64,000 nt of DNA from DASXHY01 sp035552155 (GCA_035552155.1 DASZLX010000006.1:1-64000), one strand, 5' to 3'; counted from the stretch's first letter, positions 54,665-62,563 are shown. Notes: a model not told the origin generated them from the sequence alone. Translations and numbers: made by a program.

Positions 54665-56017
54665 ATGTTTTTAACGACCACCACCGCGAGAGTCCTTTCG
54701 TATTCCACAGTTGCGATTGCGATGCTCGCAGCCGCCCTCGGCGCTCGCGCCGCCGGCCAACCGGTTTCCGGCGAGGCTCCGGTTGTTTCCGCGATTCTTA
54801 AGCCCTATGACGGACCGGTGGTGAAAGGGGTCGATACGAAAACACTTTCGGGCAAGGTCATGTGCGGTTACCAGGGATGGTTCGGCGCGCCCGGCGACGG
54901 GCGCACGGAAAAGAACTGGCGGCATTGGACCAAAACTCCCGGCCCGCTCGAGGACGGCAACGCCAAGGTGGATTTGTGGCCGGACGTTTCGGAGCTGGAC
55001 CCCAGCCAGCGTTTTCCCACCGGGTTCAAATGGGCCAATGGAACCCCGGCGGCGGTTTTTAGTTCCTTCGAAAGGGCAACCGTCTTGAAACATTTCCAGT
55101 GGATGCAGGAGTACGGGATTGACGGCGTCTTTGTGCAGCGTTTCGCGACGGGCCTCAAGGACGCCCACTCGCAGGAACATTGCGATACCGTGCTGGCCAA
55201 TTGCAGGGAAGGCGCCAATCTCAACGGCCGCGCCTATGCCGTGATGTACGATTTGAGCGGCCTGCCCGCGGGGCGCATTGACGATGTGATCAATGACTGG
55301 CGCACGCTGAGAAAACAAATGGCCATCACTCAGGACCCCGCGTATCTGAATCATCGCGGCAAACCGGTGGTGGCGGTTTGGGGCATTGGTTTTAATGATG
55401 GCCGGAAATACACTCTGGCGGAATGCCGCCGGCTGATTGCGTTTTTGAAAAACGATCCGGAAGCCGGCGGTTGCACCGTGATGCTCGGAGTCCCGACCTA
55501 TTGGCGCGAATTACGCAGCGACGCCCTGAACGATCCCGAGTTGCTCCAAGTCATCGCCATGGCGGATATCGTCAGCCCCTGGACCGTGGGACGTTATGTC
55601 GATCCCGCCGGGGCCGCCCGGTATGCCGAGACAACCCTGAAACCAGACCTCGCCTGGTGCAGCCAGCGCGGAATCGATTTATTGCCGGTGGTCTTTCCGG
55701 GATTCAGTTGGCACAACATGAAAGACGGGCCTTCCAATCAAATCCCGCGCGCGCACGGGCAGTTTTTATGGTCGCAGTTTTGCGATGACAAAAAGGTGAA
55801 TGCCTCGATGGTTTATGTGGCGATGTTCGATGAAGTGGACGAAGGCACCGCCATTTTCAAATGCGTCAACGATGTTCCCCTCGGCCAGCAATCGAAATTC
55901 GTGAGCTGGGAAGGTTTGCCGAGCGATTTTTATTTGAAGATGGTGGGTGCGGGCACAAAATTGATTCGCGGCGAAACGGCGGTGGCCAATGAATACTCCT
56001 TTTCCCAGCAGGATTAG
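54665..56017 (+). CDS. Secreted GH99-like (GH71/99-type) glycosidase
   Basis: 450 residues with signal peptide MFLTTTTARVLSYSTVAIAMLAAALGARAAG. The chain has KVMCGYQGWFGAPGDG, WMQEYGIDGVFVQRF, GKPVVAVWGIGFNDGR and VYVAMFDEVDEGTAIFK. The E-x-x-E pair of MFDEVDEGT corresponds in position to the two catalytic Glu of GH99 endo-alpha-mannanases (FNEWxEG type); other proteins of this type are annotated 'xylosidase/arabinosidase' or GH71/99-like. Neighbouring GH92 supports alpha-mannan as substrate. It has its own motif B copy and -10 box and is not simply an extension of the GH92 transcript. It converges with the orphan regulator at 56088. Confidence 0.82.
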   Translation: MFLTTTTARVLSYSTVAIAMLAAALGARAAGQPVSGEAPVVSAILKPYDGPVVKGVDTKTLSGKVMCGYQGWFGAPGDGRTEKNWRHWTKTPGPLEDGNAKVDLWPDVSELDPSQRFPTGFKWANGTPAAVFSSFERATVLKHFQWMQEYGIDGVFVQRFATGLKDAHSQEHCDTVLANCREGANLNGRAYAVMYDLSGLPAGRIDDVINDWRTLRKQMAITQDPAYLNHRGKPVVAVWGIGFNDGRKYTLAECRRLIAFLKNDPEAGGCTVMLGVPTYWRELRSDALNDPELLQVIAMADIVSPWTVGRYVDPAGAARYAETTLKPDLAWCSQRGIDLLPVVFPGFSWHNMKDGPSNQIPRAHGQFLWSQFCDDKKVNASMVYVAMFDEVDEGTAIFKCVNDVPLGQQSKFVSWEGLPSDFYLKMVGAGTKLIRGETAVANEYSFSQQD

Positions 56018-56038
56018 CCGGTTGAAGCCCGATAAGAG

Positions 56039-56091
56039 TTGAACGCGCGGAGCGATGGGTTCTGCCGACCCTTCCCGTTCGCTCCGTTCAA
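56039..56091. terminator. Hairpin between convergent GH99-like and LuxR-type regulator genes
   Basis: CGGAGCGA (56048-56055) pairs TCGCTCCG (56079-56086), extended by TTGAA/TTCAA with a 4-base bulge. It overlaps the last codon of the regulator gene; no clear T-tract, so possibly a bidirectional hairpin. Confidence 0.4.
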
Positions 56092-56909
56092 ACCCGCAGG
56101 CCGGACGCGGAAGGGAGATGCGCCTCCGACTCGGCGAGTTCCTGCATCGAGAAAGACGGGTTCAGGGAAATGTAACCGTGCGACAGCGCATACCGCGTGA
56201 GCCCAGCAATGGTATGGATGTTCAGCTTGCGCATCAGCCGCGCCCGATGAGATTCGACGGTGCGGACTGAGATGCTCAATATCTCGCCGATTTCCTTGTT
56301 GCCAAAACCAGCCGCCAGATGAACCAAAACTTCCTTCTCCCGCTCAAACAGGTCGGTGGAATGCGGCGCCCCTTCTGCCTTTGAAGCCTGGTTGCGCGCG
56401 TTGGAGACGGATTGCGCGCTAAAGAACGGCTCGCCGCGCTGCACGATTTCAATGGCCTTAATCAGTTCTTCCGAAGGCAGGCTCTTCAGCGCGAAGCCGC
56501 GGGCGCCTTTTTGGATCGCGCGCACGACATAGTCCGGGTTGTTATGCATGGAAAGAACCAGCACCTTGGTCCCGGGATATTTTTTGCAAATGGATTCGGT
56601 GGCCGCCAATCCGTCCAGGTGCGGCATCTCCACATCCATCAGGACAATATCAGGCTGAAGCTCACCGACTTTTCGAATCGCTTCCAGGCCGTCGGACGCT
56701 TCCCCGACCACGGCGAAGCCGGCACGGTCTGAGAGACAGGAAATCAAGCCCTTCCGCAGGACCGGATGATCATCCACCAGCAGGATGCGCGTACTGCCAT
56801 CAATCACCCTGACAGTCCGTTTTCCAGTGTAGCTCTCCTGAAAGGGGTTACCGTTGGGCAATGAATCCGCGAGCGCTGCATGCGGTTCTGCCTTCATTTT
56901 CGATTTCAT
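56088..56909 (-). CDS. Orphan LuxR/FixJ-type response regulator (RR3)
   Basis: 273 residues with an unusual ~38-residue N-terminal extension, then a receiver (RILLVDDHPVLRKG, D46-D47; phospho-acceptor Asp92 in IVLMDVEMPHLDG; Lys in GFALKSLPSEELIKA) and a LuxR-type HTH (FEREKEVLVHLAAGFGNKEIGEILSISVRTVESHRARLMRKLNIH). The ~25 residues after the HTH are also non-canonical. No kinase gene is adjacent. Upstream on the minus strand are a sigma-54-type promoter (57015-57031) and TCCGACA boxes (57142-57179), which link this regulator to the surface-protein genes at 57-63 kb. Confidence 0.88.
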   Translation of the reverse strand: MKSKMKAEPHAALADSLPNGNPFQESYTGKRTVRVIDGSTRILLVDDHPVLRKGLISCLSDRAGFAVVGEASDGLEAIRKVGELQPDIVLMDVEMPHLDGLAATESICKKYPGTKVLVLSMHNNPDYVVRAIQKGARGFALKSLPSEELIKAIEIVQRGEPFFSAQSVSNARNQASKAEGAPHSTDLFEREKEVLVHLAAGFGNKEIGEILSISVRTVESHRARLMRKLNIHTIAGLTRYALSHGYISLNPSFSMQELAESEAHLPSASGLRV

Positions 56910-57014
56910 ACAAGACTGGCGAGCGAAGACATTTTGAAAAAAATTCTTTCATTTAAAATCGTGCATCCATCCCCAGCCAAACCCATTCCGGGCAACGAGT
57001 TAATCAGACATCGA

Positions 57015-57031
57015 GCCGAATTCATGCCAGA
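57015..57031 (-). promoter_or_regulatory. Sigma-54-type promoter, RR3 gene
   Basis: Minus strand CTGGCATGAATTCGGCT: GG-N10-GC spacing with a good TGGCATG -24 element, 106 bases before the RR3 start. Confidence 0.6.
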
Positions 57032-57131
57032 CACTTATTTGGGTCACTACTAAAGCCCGCAAACGCCTGTGATTTAAAGCGTTATATTTTTTCAAAAAAA
57101 CGAAAGGCGGGTACGGGATAGCCTCAGAAAG

Positions 57132-57179
57132 TGTAACTTTCTCCGACAAATCCTCGGCAAAGATTTGCCGGATGTCGGA
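57132..57179. promoter_or_regulatory. TCCGACA activator boxes upstream of RR3
   Basis: TGTAA-N5-TCCGACA (57132-57148) and the inverted copy TGTCGGA (57173-57179), 31 bases centre to centre (about three helical turns), about 100-150 bases upstream of the sigma-54 promoter. The same heptamer recurs near 59.96, 62.19 and 63.57 kb. Confidence 0.55.
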
Positions 57180-57199
57180 TTAATTTGCGAAGCCGCAGG

Positions 57200-57847
57200 T
57201 TAGAACCAAACGATTTTTTCGGGCACGTAAACAATATCGCCGGGTTGAAGATAGAAGATATCAATGGACGTACTGTTCTCGAGGCCCTTCAAGTTGATTG
57301 TGAAATTCTTCGTGTGATTGTCTTGAGTGCGAATAATCCTGACGGACTTGAGATTGGCCCGGGTGTAATCGGGACCGCCGGATTCCATGATGGCCTCCAA
57401 GGCTGTCATGGGGCTGTCGGAAAGCAGTTTACCCGGTTTCATCACCGCGCCAGTCACAAAGATGGGAAATGCCGACTGCTGGACCGATACGGTAATTTCC
57501 TTGGAAGAAACCAATTCTTTGGCATAGAGCTTGACGAGCTCTTTTTGCAGCTCCACGGGGGTCTTGCCGGCGGCGACGACCTCTCCGACCACCGGAAGCG
57601 TGATCTTGCCGTCCCGGCGCACCGTTTGGACGGTGTCCAGGGTTGATGCGCCCGGGAAATCGATCTTCACAACATCCGCTTCGCGCAGCGGGGCGTCTTT
57701 CGCATCTTTTGACGGGAGCGCAGAGTAGGGCTTGAAGTCCGGGTTCGAGGTGCCGCAACCGGTAATGATTGCCAGGCAGGCAACCAGGAACAGCGAGAAA
57801 GCAAACGGCAATCGAGCGTGATGACAAACGGCTGATCTTGTTTTCAT
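57200..57847 (-). CDS. Wza-like polysaccharide export lipoprotein (poly_export/SLBB)
   Basis: 215 residues from ATG 57847. Lipoprotein signal with lipobox Cys31 (LAIITGCGTS). Poly_export domain (about 55-130; PLREADVVKIDFPGASTLDTVQTVRRDGKITLPVVGEVVAAGKTPVELQKELVKLYA) and one SLBB domain (about 135-205; FVTGAVMKPGKLLSDSPMTALEAIMESGGPDYTRANLKSVRIIR...LQPGDIVYVPEK). It would form an outer-membrane/periplasmic exopolysaccharide channel. It is short, with only one SLBB and no C-terminal helix as in Wza, like exosortase-associated EPS proteins. No Wzc-like kinase is adjacent. The frame to 57961 crosses a terminator and is not used. Confidence 0.88.
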   Translation of the reverse strand: MKTRSAVCHHARLPFAFSLFLVACLAIITGCGTSNPDFKPYSALPSKDAKDAPLREADVVKIDFPGASTLDTVQTVRRDGKITLPVVGEVVAAGKTPVELQKELVKLYAKELVSSKEITVSVQQSAFPIFVTGAVMKPGKLLSDSPMTALEAIMESGGPDYTRANLKSVRIIRTQDNHTKNFTINLKGLENSTSIDIFYLQPGDIVYVPEKIVWF

Positions 57848-57899
57848 AATTCCTCTGCAACTTCTTACTGTATTTTGTCGAAACGTGCGGCTGCTGAAA

Positions 57900-57916
57900 A
57901 GCCTTTTCCATGCCAA
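57900..57916 (-). promoter_or_regulatory. Sigma-54-type promoter, Wza-like gene
   Basis: Minus strand TTGGCATGGAAAAGGCT: GG-N10-GC, 53 bases before ATG 57847 and just after the terminator of the upstream surface-protein gene. No TCCGACA box was seen nearby. Confidence 0.6.
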
Positions 57917-57923
57917 GTGGGAC

Positions 57924-57954
57924 AAAAAAGGCGCGGGGCATAAAGCCCCGCGCC
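57924..57954 (-). terminator. Rho-independent terminator of the first SdrD_B-type gene
   Basis: GGCGCGGGGC pairs GCCCCGCGCC around a 5-base loop, followed on the minus strand by TTTTTTG. 48 bases after the stop at 58002. Confidence 0.85.
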
Positions 57955-58001
57955 TCAACAAACTGTGGCGATTTTAAGTCAGATCGCCAGGCATTTATTC
58001 A

Positions 58002-59708
58002 TCACCAACCGCACTGGCTGTAGCAGGACGATTGGCAGGAGTAATTGCCATTGTGAGAGTTGCAGTTGACAGTCGACTGGCAGCCGACGGTGCCGCAATT
58101 CTGGTAACCGAATGTGCACTTGTGGGTAAACGTGCAGGACTGGCCGGGGCTCAACGGCGGGCAATTGTCATAAACATTCTGGCAATTGTTCCAACCGCCG
58201 TAACCGCCGCAGTTGCCAATCTGGTGGCAAACCGTGCCGCCAGTGAAACACGCGTTGCCGGTGTTCGTAATGGTGCAGGTGAAGCTGCAGCTCTGGCCGC
58301 ATTTCACATAGCTCGGAGCGCACACGGAAACCGCCAGGCAGGATTTGCTGCCGGTGTAGGCGAAGTCCACATCAGTCTGGCTGGTGCAGTTGGTCAGAGT
58401 GAGGGTGAGCTTGTTATTATTGGTCTGGGCATTGCAGCTCTGGTAGCTGCAAGGCTGGCAATGAGTCGAACCCCAATTATCCTTCCAGCAATCGCGGCCA
58501 TAGCTGTCTTTCCAGTGGCAGCAGTTGCTCTTGTCCCACCAGCATTCCGTACCGCTGCTGAGGCAATGGATGTAACCGTCATTTTCCTGCCAGCAAGTGC
58601 GGCCGTAGGTGTCCTTCCAATGATAGCTGGTCGAAGCCGCCGTCTGAGAGTAACCGGAGGGGGCAGTCACCGACACCGTGTAGTTTCCGCCGAGCAGATT
58701 GGTGAAGCAATAACCGCCATTGGCATCAGTGGTCAAAGTTTTCACGACCTTGTTTGAATTCAGGAGCGAAACCGTGACCTTGGAAAGACCGACGTCTCCC
58801 TTGGTCAAATCACCGCTGGCATCGCAATCGGCAAAGACATGACCACAGATGTTGCCCAGGCAGTTGATGGTGATGGTCTGAATGAACGTGTAGGGCGTGC
58901 CGCAGGAGTCAGTCGCGCCATTGGTGCGAGTGATGATCGTCGGGCAGCTGCCGTTGGTGACCGCGCCCAGGAAAACCACCGGCACCGTGTTGGACAAGCC
59001 GCCGTCGCAAACCTGAGCCGCGACGACATCAGGAATCGTGTCCGCAGCGCAAAGCGTCAAGCTCGGGGGCGAGCAAAACGTGAGCTTGCAGTTACAAGAC
59101 GGGGCTTGATTGGTGCCCTGCAGGTTGGCCGAGAGGCTGTAGGAAGAAACCTGGCCGCCTTTGATGGTCACCACTTCGGTCAGCGAATAGCCGACCGGAA
59201 GCGCAATGCTGCCCGTCTTGACGCTCTGATATGTATTGCTGGCGTCAGGGGTCATGCCGTCGGCGCTGGTGATCGGAGTGCTCAGCGCTGCGAGGACGTT
59301 GTTCACGTCATAATAGGTATCGAACGAAATCGCATCGCCCGTGCCGTTGTTGAACGGGTGGCCGATGAAATTCGCGGTCAAATTGCCGGTGGTGGGGCCG
59401 AAGTTGTTATCGGAAAAAATAATCGTCAGATCGCTACCGGAACCCAACGAATCGGCGGTGATGCTGAGCTCCATGTTGGGGCTGTCGGCTGAACCCAGGG
59501 CGGGTTTGCTCTGACCGGTCGTAATGACAAAGTCCCAGGTGCTGTCGAAGCTGCCATTAATGTATTGGCCCCCGCCGCCGGTCAACGTAATCGGGCCGGT
59601 ATTAGTGGTGCCATCCGAGATGATGAGAATCGGATCCGCAAAGGCAGCCGAAGTCGCAATCATCATGGCGCTCAAAATGGCCATTTTCGATATTAACTGT
59701 TTTTTCAT
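58002..59708 (-). CDS. Secreted SdrD_B-type surface protein with Cys/Trp-rich repeats (paralogue 1)
   Basis: 568 residues from ATG 59708 (MKKQLISKMAILSAMMIATSAAFA, signal peptide). Residues about 25-205 form an N-terminal domain nearly identical to that of the neighbouring gene. Then come a Cys-paired HYR-like segment (about 210-285) and an SdrD_B/Cna-B-type domain (about 290-455; GHVFADCDASGDLTKGDVGLSKVTVSLL...TDANGGYCFTNLLGGNYTVSV). That domain is interrupted by an inserted repeat HWKDTYGRTCWQENDGYIHC / HWKDSYGRDCWKDNWGSTHC. A Cys-rich DUF11-like tail (CAPSYVKCGQSCSFTCTITNTGNACFTGG) ends at CGW. About 40 Cys in total suggest heavy disulfide bonding outside the cell. No membrane anchor is visible. 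Sigma-54-type promoter and TCCGACA boxes lie upstream. Confidence 0.82.
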   Translation of the reverse strand: MKKQLISKMAILSAMMIATSAAFADPILIISDGTTNTGPITLTGGGGQYINGSFDSTWDFVITTGQSKPALGSADSPNMELSITADSLGSGSDLTIIFSDNNFGPTTGNLTANFIGHPFNNGTGDAISFDTYYDVNNVLAALSTPITSADGMTPDASNTYQSVKTGSIALPVGYSLTEVVTIKGGQVSSYSLSANLQGTNQAPSCNCKLTFCSPPSLTLCAADTIPDVVAAQVCDGGLSNTVPVVFLGAVTNGSCPTIITRTNGATDSCGTPYTFIQTITINCLGNICGHVFADCDASGDLTKGDVGLSKVTVSLLNSNKVVKTLTTDANGGYCFTNLLGGNYTVSVTAPSGYSQTAASTSYHWKDTYGRTCWQENDGYIHCLSSGTECWWDKSNCCHWKDSYGRDCWKDNWGSTHCQPCSYQSCNAQTNNNKLTLTLTNCTSQTDVDFAYTGSKSCLAVSVCAPSYVKCGQSCSFTCTITNTGNACFTGGTVCHQIGNCGGYGGWNNCQNVYDNCPPLSPGQSCTFTHKCTFGYQNCGTVGCQSTVNCNSHNGNYSCQSSCYSQCGW

Positions 59709-59836
59709 AGTGTGTGTTGGATTAATAATTCTCAACACGGAGGAAGGTCGAACCTCTGGAAGGCCCGCCTCCGTGCAATTACCGACCTATTCGAGTCGCT
59801 GCAATTGGGAATTGTTTTCAACTGGTACGGCTATTT

Positions 59837-59853
59837 AGCAGAGACCGTTCCAC
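59837..59853 (-). promoter_or_regulatory. Sigma-54-type promoter, SdrD_B paralogue 1
   Basis: Minus strand GTGGAACGGTCTCTGCT: TGGAACG -24 element, CTGCT -12 element, GG-N10-GC spacing; 129 bases before ATG 59708. Confidence 0.6.
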
Positions 59854-59958
59854 CCTCGCTACAAACCGCTCGCCCGCGCCTTAACCTTTGATTCCAGAGC
59901 GTTTGCGCGAAGACCGATTTTTTCATTGATTTTCCAGCCGCGCGGAGCTGTTAAATGT

Positions 59959-59984
59959 TCCGACAGATTTCAGGAAATCCGACA
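59959..59984. promoter_or_regulatory. Paired TCCGACA boxes, paralogue 1
   Basis: Direct repeat TCCGACA at 59959-59965 and 59978-59984 (19-base period), about 106-131 bases upstream of the sigma-54 promoter. The whole block is nearly identical to that at 62189-62214. Confidence 0.6.
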
Positions 59985-60249
59985 AACGCCCGGCTCCTTC
60001 TCCTCGCAAAACGACCGTTATTTCAGGCGATACTCGTCGGGTCAACCCGGAAGCCTGTCGTGGGTTTGGTGGACAAAAATAAATCCTCGGCCAAGGTAAT
60101 CCCCGGGGGCGGAAGAGGCATCAAACGCTTGCTGTAAAAGCATTTTGCCCTGGGCCGACTCGGAGGACTTCATTTTGAGCCGTTCTCTTTTCCGGCAATG
60201 CCAAATTGCGTTTATTACGCATCGCCAAAGTTCGAGGGAAAAATAAAAA

Positions 60250-60295
60250 GGCCCGGCGGGCGCGGCATTTAGATGCAATGCCATGCCCCCGGGCC
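60250..60295 (-). terminator. Rho-independent terminator of the second SdrD_B-type gene
   Basis: GGCCCGG...GGC...GGCATT pairs AATGCC...GCC...CCGGGCC with small internal loops; the minus strand continues into CTTTTTATTTTTCC. 19 bases after the stop at 60314. Confidence 0.8.
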
Positions 60296-60313
60296 ACAGT
60301 TTACTCACTAAAC

Positions 60314-61948
60314 TTAACTGATATCGCCAGTCGAATTAATGCCGTCAAAGATAGTATTCAGGGCATCGAAGATGGCGGAGCTAAACGTGCCGTTGCTGCA
60401 ATTCGCATTGGCGTTGGCGGCCTGCAGGAGCTGCAACACGGTATAAGACGTGTTGTTTTGCAAACCAAGGACGGTTCCCAATGAGCCGACGTTGAAAACT
60501 TTGGCGCCCGTTCCGCCAGGCGTGATGTTAAATCCGAACTTCGAGACAGCGCTGCTGCCGCCGAGGTTGGAGCTGGTGAAATAACAAGCCAGAGCGCCGG
60601 CTAAAACCTGCGCATAGGTCTTTTGGCCTTTCACGCCGAAATCGGTGAGGAACAACGAGGCCACGGCGGCATTATTTTTGCCCGCCAGGTTTCCAAACAT
60701 GCAGGGGAAATTGCTCGCGAGCCAATCCCCCAATGGAGCCGTGGTGGGCGCGCCGAGGATCAGCCCCTGGCCATTCTTGTTGTGCCAGAAACCGATTGTC
60801 GCCGTGTCGCCACCGCTGAGGCTGATTTTGGGCGGCTGAGGATTCAGTTTCACGCTCGCGGTGCAATCATTTTCACAACCCGTACCAGAGACAATTTTGA
60901 TTATGATCGAGATAGGGCTGTTGGTATCGGTCCCGGCAGTCCAGGTAATGGTAGGAGTGCCCTGGCCGGCAGTGATGGTCCCATTGAGGACGTTCCAGGC
61001 ATAGGTGGCGCCCGGCCCGGCGTTCGCCACTGAAGCCGTGAGGTTCGGAGTTCCCACGATGGTCGTCGTTACCGACGGGGTGATGGTGCAATTCGGCAGG
61101 CAATTGACGGTAATCGTTTGAACGAACGGATGCGTCACGCCGCAGGCGTCCACCGCGGACACCGTGCGCGTAATGATTTGCGGGCAGGTCCCATTGGTCG
61201 TCGCACTCACCGGTGTGACAATCACGGGAATCGGTCCGTTGCCACAGTCCTGGGTCGCAGCGATATCCTGAATTGTGTCGCTGGCACAATTCGTAATTGC
61301 GGCAGGAGCATTGAACGAGAGCTTGCAGAGGCAAGGCGGAGGCGGCTGGTTGGTCCCCTGAAGATTGGCCGAGAGGCTGTAAGAAGAAGCATGGCTGCCC
61401 TTGATGGTCACCACTTCGGTCAGCGAATAGCCGGCCGGAAGCGCAATGCTGCCCGTCTTGACGCTCTGATACGTATTGCTCGCGTCAGGAGTCATGCCGT
61501 CGGCGCTGGTGATCGGAGTGCTCAACGCCGCGAGAGCGTTGCTCACATCATAGTAGGTATCGAACGAAATCGCGTCGCCCACGCCGTTGTTAAACGGGTG
61601 GCCGATGAAATTGGCAGTCAAATTGCCGGTAGTGGGGCCGAAGTTGTTATCGGAAAGAATAATTGTCAGATCGCTCCCCGAACCCAACGAATCGGCGGTG
61701 ATATCCAACTCCAAATTCGGATTCTGGGTCGAGCCCAACACCGGCTTGCTCTCGCCAGTCGTGATGACAAAGTCCCACGTGCTGCTGAAGCTGCCGTTGA
61801 TGTAAGTTCCCGATCCGCCGGTCAATGTAATGGGTCCGGTGTTGGTGGTGCCATCGGAGATGATGAGAATTGGGTCCGCAAAGGCAGCCGCGCTCGCAAT
61901 CATCATGGCGCTCAAAATGGCCATTTTCGATATTAACTGTTTTTTCAT
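60314..61948 (-). CDS. Secreted surface protein, paralogue 2 (same N-domain, different C-terminus)
   Basis: 544 residues from ATG 61948, the same signal peptide start (MKKQLISKMAILSAMMIASAAAFA). The N-terminal ~205 residues are nearly identical to paralogue 1. Then come an HYR-like Cys segment (CASDTIQDIAATQDCGNGPIPVIVTPV...CGVTHPFVQTITVNC), a PKD-like Ig unit (about 290-375; GATYAWNVLNGTITAGQGTPTITWTAG) and a C-terminal domain starting TATIGFWHNKNGQGLI and ending NTIFDGINSTGDIS. That last domain contains QTYAQVLAGALACYF-like helical segments. I do not know the function of the GFWHNKNGQ domain. No anchor is seen. It is regulated like paralogue 1. Confidence 0.82.
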   Translation of the reverse strand: MKKQLISKMAILSAMMIASAAAFADPILIISDGTTNTGPITLTGGSGTYINGSFSSTWDFVITTGESKPVLGSTQNPNLELDITADSLGSGSDLTIILSDNNFGPTTGNLTANFIGHPFNNGVGDAISFDTYYDVSNALAALSTPITSADGMTPDASNTYQSVKTGSIALPAGYSLTEVVTIKGSHASSYSLSANLQGTNQPPPPCLCKLSFNAPAAITNCASDTIQDIAATQDCGNGPIPVIVTPVSATTNGTCPQIITRTVSAVDACGVTHPFVQTITVNCLPNCTITPSVTTTIVGTPNLTASVANAGPGATYAWNVLNGTITAGQGTPTITWTAGTDTNSPISIIIKIVSGTGCENDCTASVKLNPQPPKISLSGGDTATIGFWHNKNGQGLILGAPTTAPLGDWLASNFPCMFGNLAGKNNAAVASLFLTDFGVKGQKTYAQVLAGALACYFTSSNLGGSSAVSKFGFNITPGGTGAKVFNVGSLGTVLGLQNNTSYTVLQLLQAANANANCSNGTFSSAIFDALNTIFDGINSTGDIS

Positions 61949-62065
61949 AGTGTGTGTTGGATTGATCATTCGAAGGGTCGAACCTTTTGAAGGCTGTCTC
62001 CGTGCAATTACAGACTCATTTTTAGCCGCTGCAATTGGGAATCATTTTCAATGGAAACTGCATCC

Positions 62066-62082
62066 AGCATGGAGTGTTCCAC
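62066..62082 (-). promoter_or_regulatory. Sigma-54-type promoter, paralogue 2
   Basis: Minus strand GTGGAACACTCCATGCT: TGGAACA -24 element, ATGCT -12 element, GG-N10-GC; 118 bases before ATG 61948, in the position equivalent to 59837-59853. Confidence 0.6.
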
Positions 62083-62188
62083 CACTCCAAAAAAAATTGC
62101 CCGACGCCTTAATCGTTTGATTTCACAATGTTTCTGGGAGGTCAGATTTCGTTTGCTCGTTTTAAAGGGGCGGCAAATTGTTAAATGT

Positions 62189-62214
62189 TCCGACAGATTT
62201 CAGGTAATCCGACA
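62189..62214. promoter_or_regulatory. Paired TCCGACA boxes, paralogue 2
   Basis: TCCGACA at 62189-62195 and 62208-62214, same 19-base period as at paralogue 1 and 107-132 bases upstream of the sigma-54 promoter. Confidence 0.6.
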
Positions 62215-62563
62215 ATTGAATTCATTCTCTTCTCCAAAAACGCGATGATTTTGGCCGGAACCAGTCGGGCCGCCATGGAGGCGTATCGGGATTTTTGCGG
62301 ACAAAAGGCGTCTTTCCGGAAACCCGCTATTCCAAGACCGCTGCGGCGTTACCTTTGGCAAGAATCACCCTTGCGTAAATTGCGATCGCAAAAGCCGCAG
62401 GTCATTTAAACTGAGTAAACTGCAGAGCAAAGAAGAAGGACGAAGGACCAACGAAGAAAGAAGGTCGCGGGAGAAATAGTGAACCTTTTTTGCAACCGGT
62501 TCGTGGAAATTCCCGGCTGACAACTCGAACGCGGCCCCGCCACCAGTTCGAGGTAAAGGACGA

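Larger units (their letters stand above)
59709..60313. other. Control region of SdrD_B paralogue 1 plus terminator of paralogue 2
   Basis: 605 bases without a gene. From left: a leader conserved with the other paralogue (59709-59820), a sigma-54-type promoter (59837-59853), paired TCCGACA boxes (59959-59984), a variable stretch, and the terminator of paralogue 2 (60250-60295). Short frames here are not coding. Confidence 0.6.
61949..62563. other. Control region of SdrD_B paralogue 2 and downstream region of the VPDSG gene
   Basis: 615 bases. It contains the leader conserved with paralogue 1, a sigma-54-type promoter (62066-62082), paired TCCGACA boxes (62189-62214) and about 340 bases up to the VPDSG-CTERM gene stop with no gene I can support. 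Confidence 0.55.
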
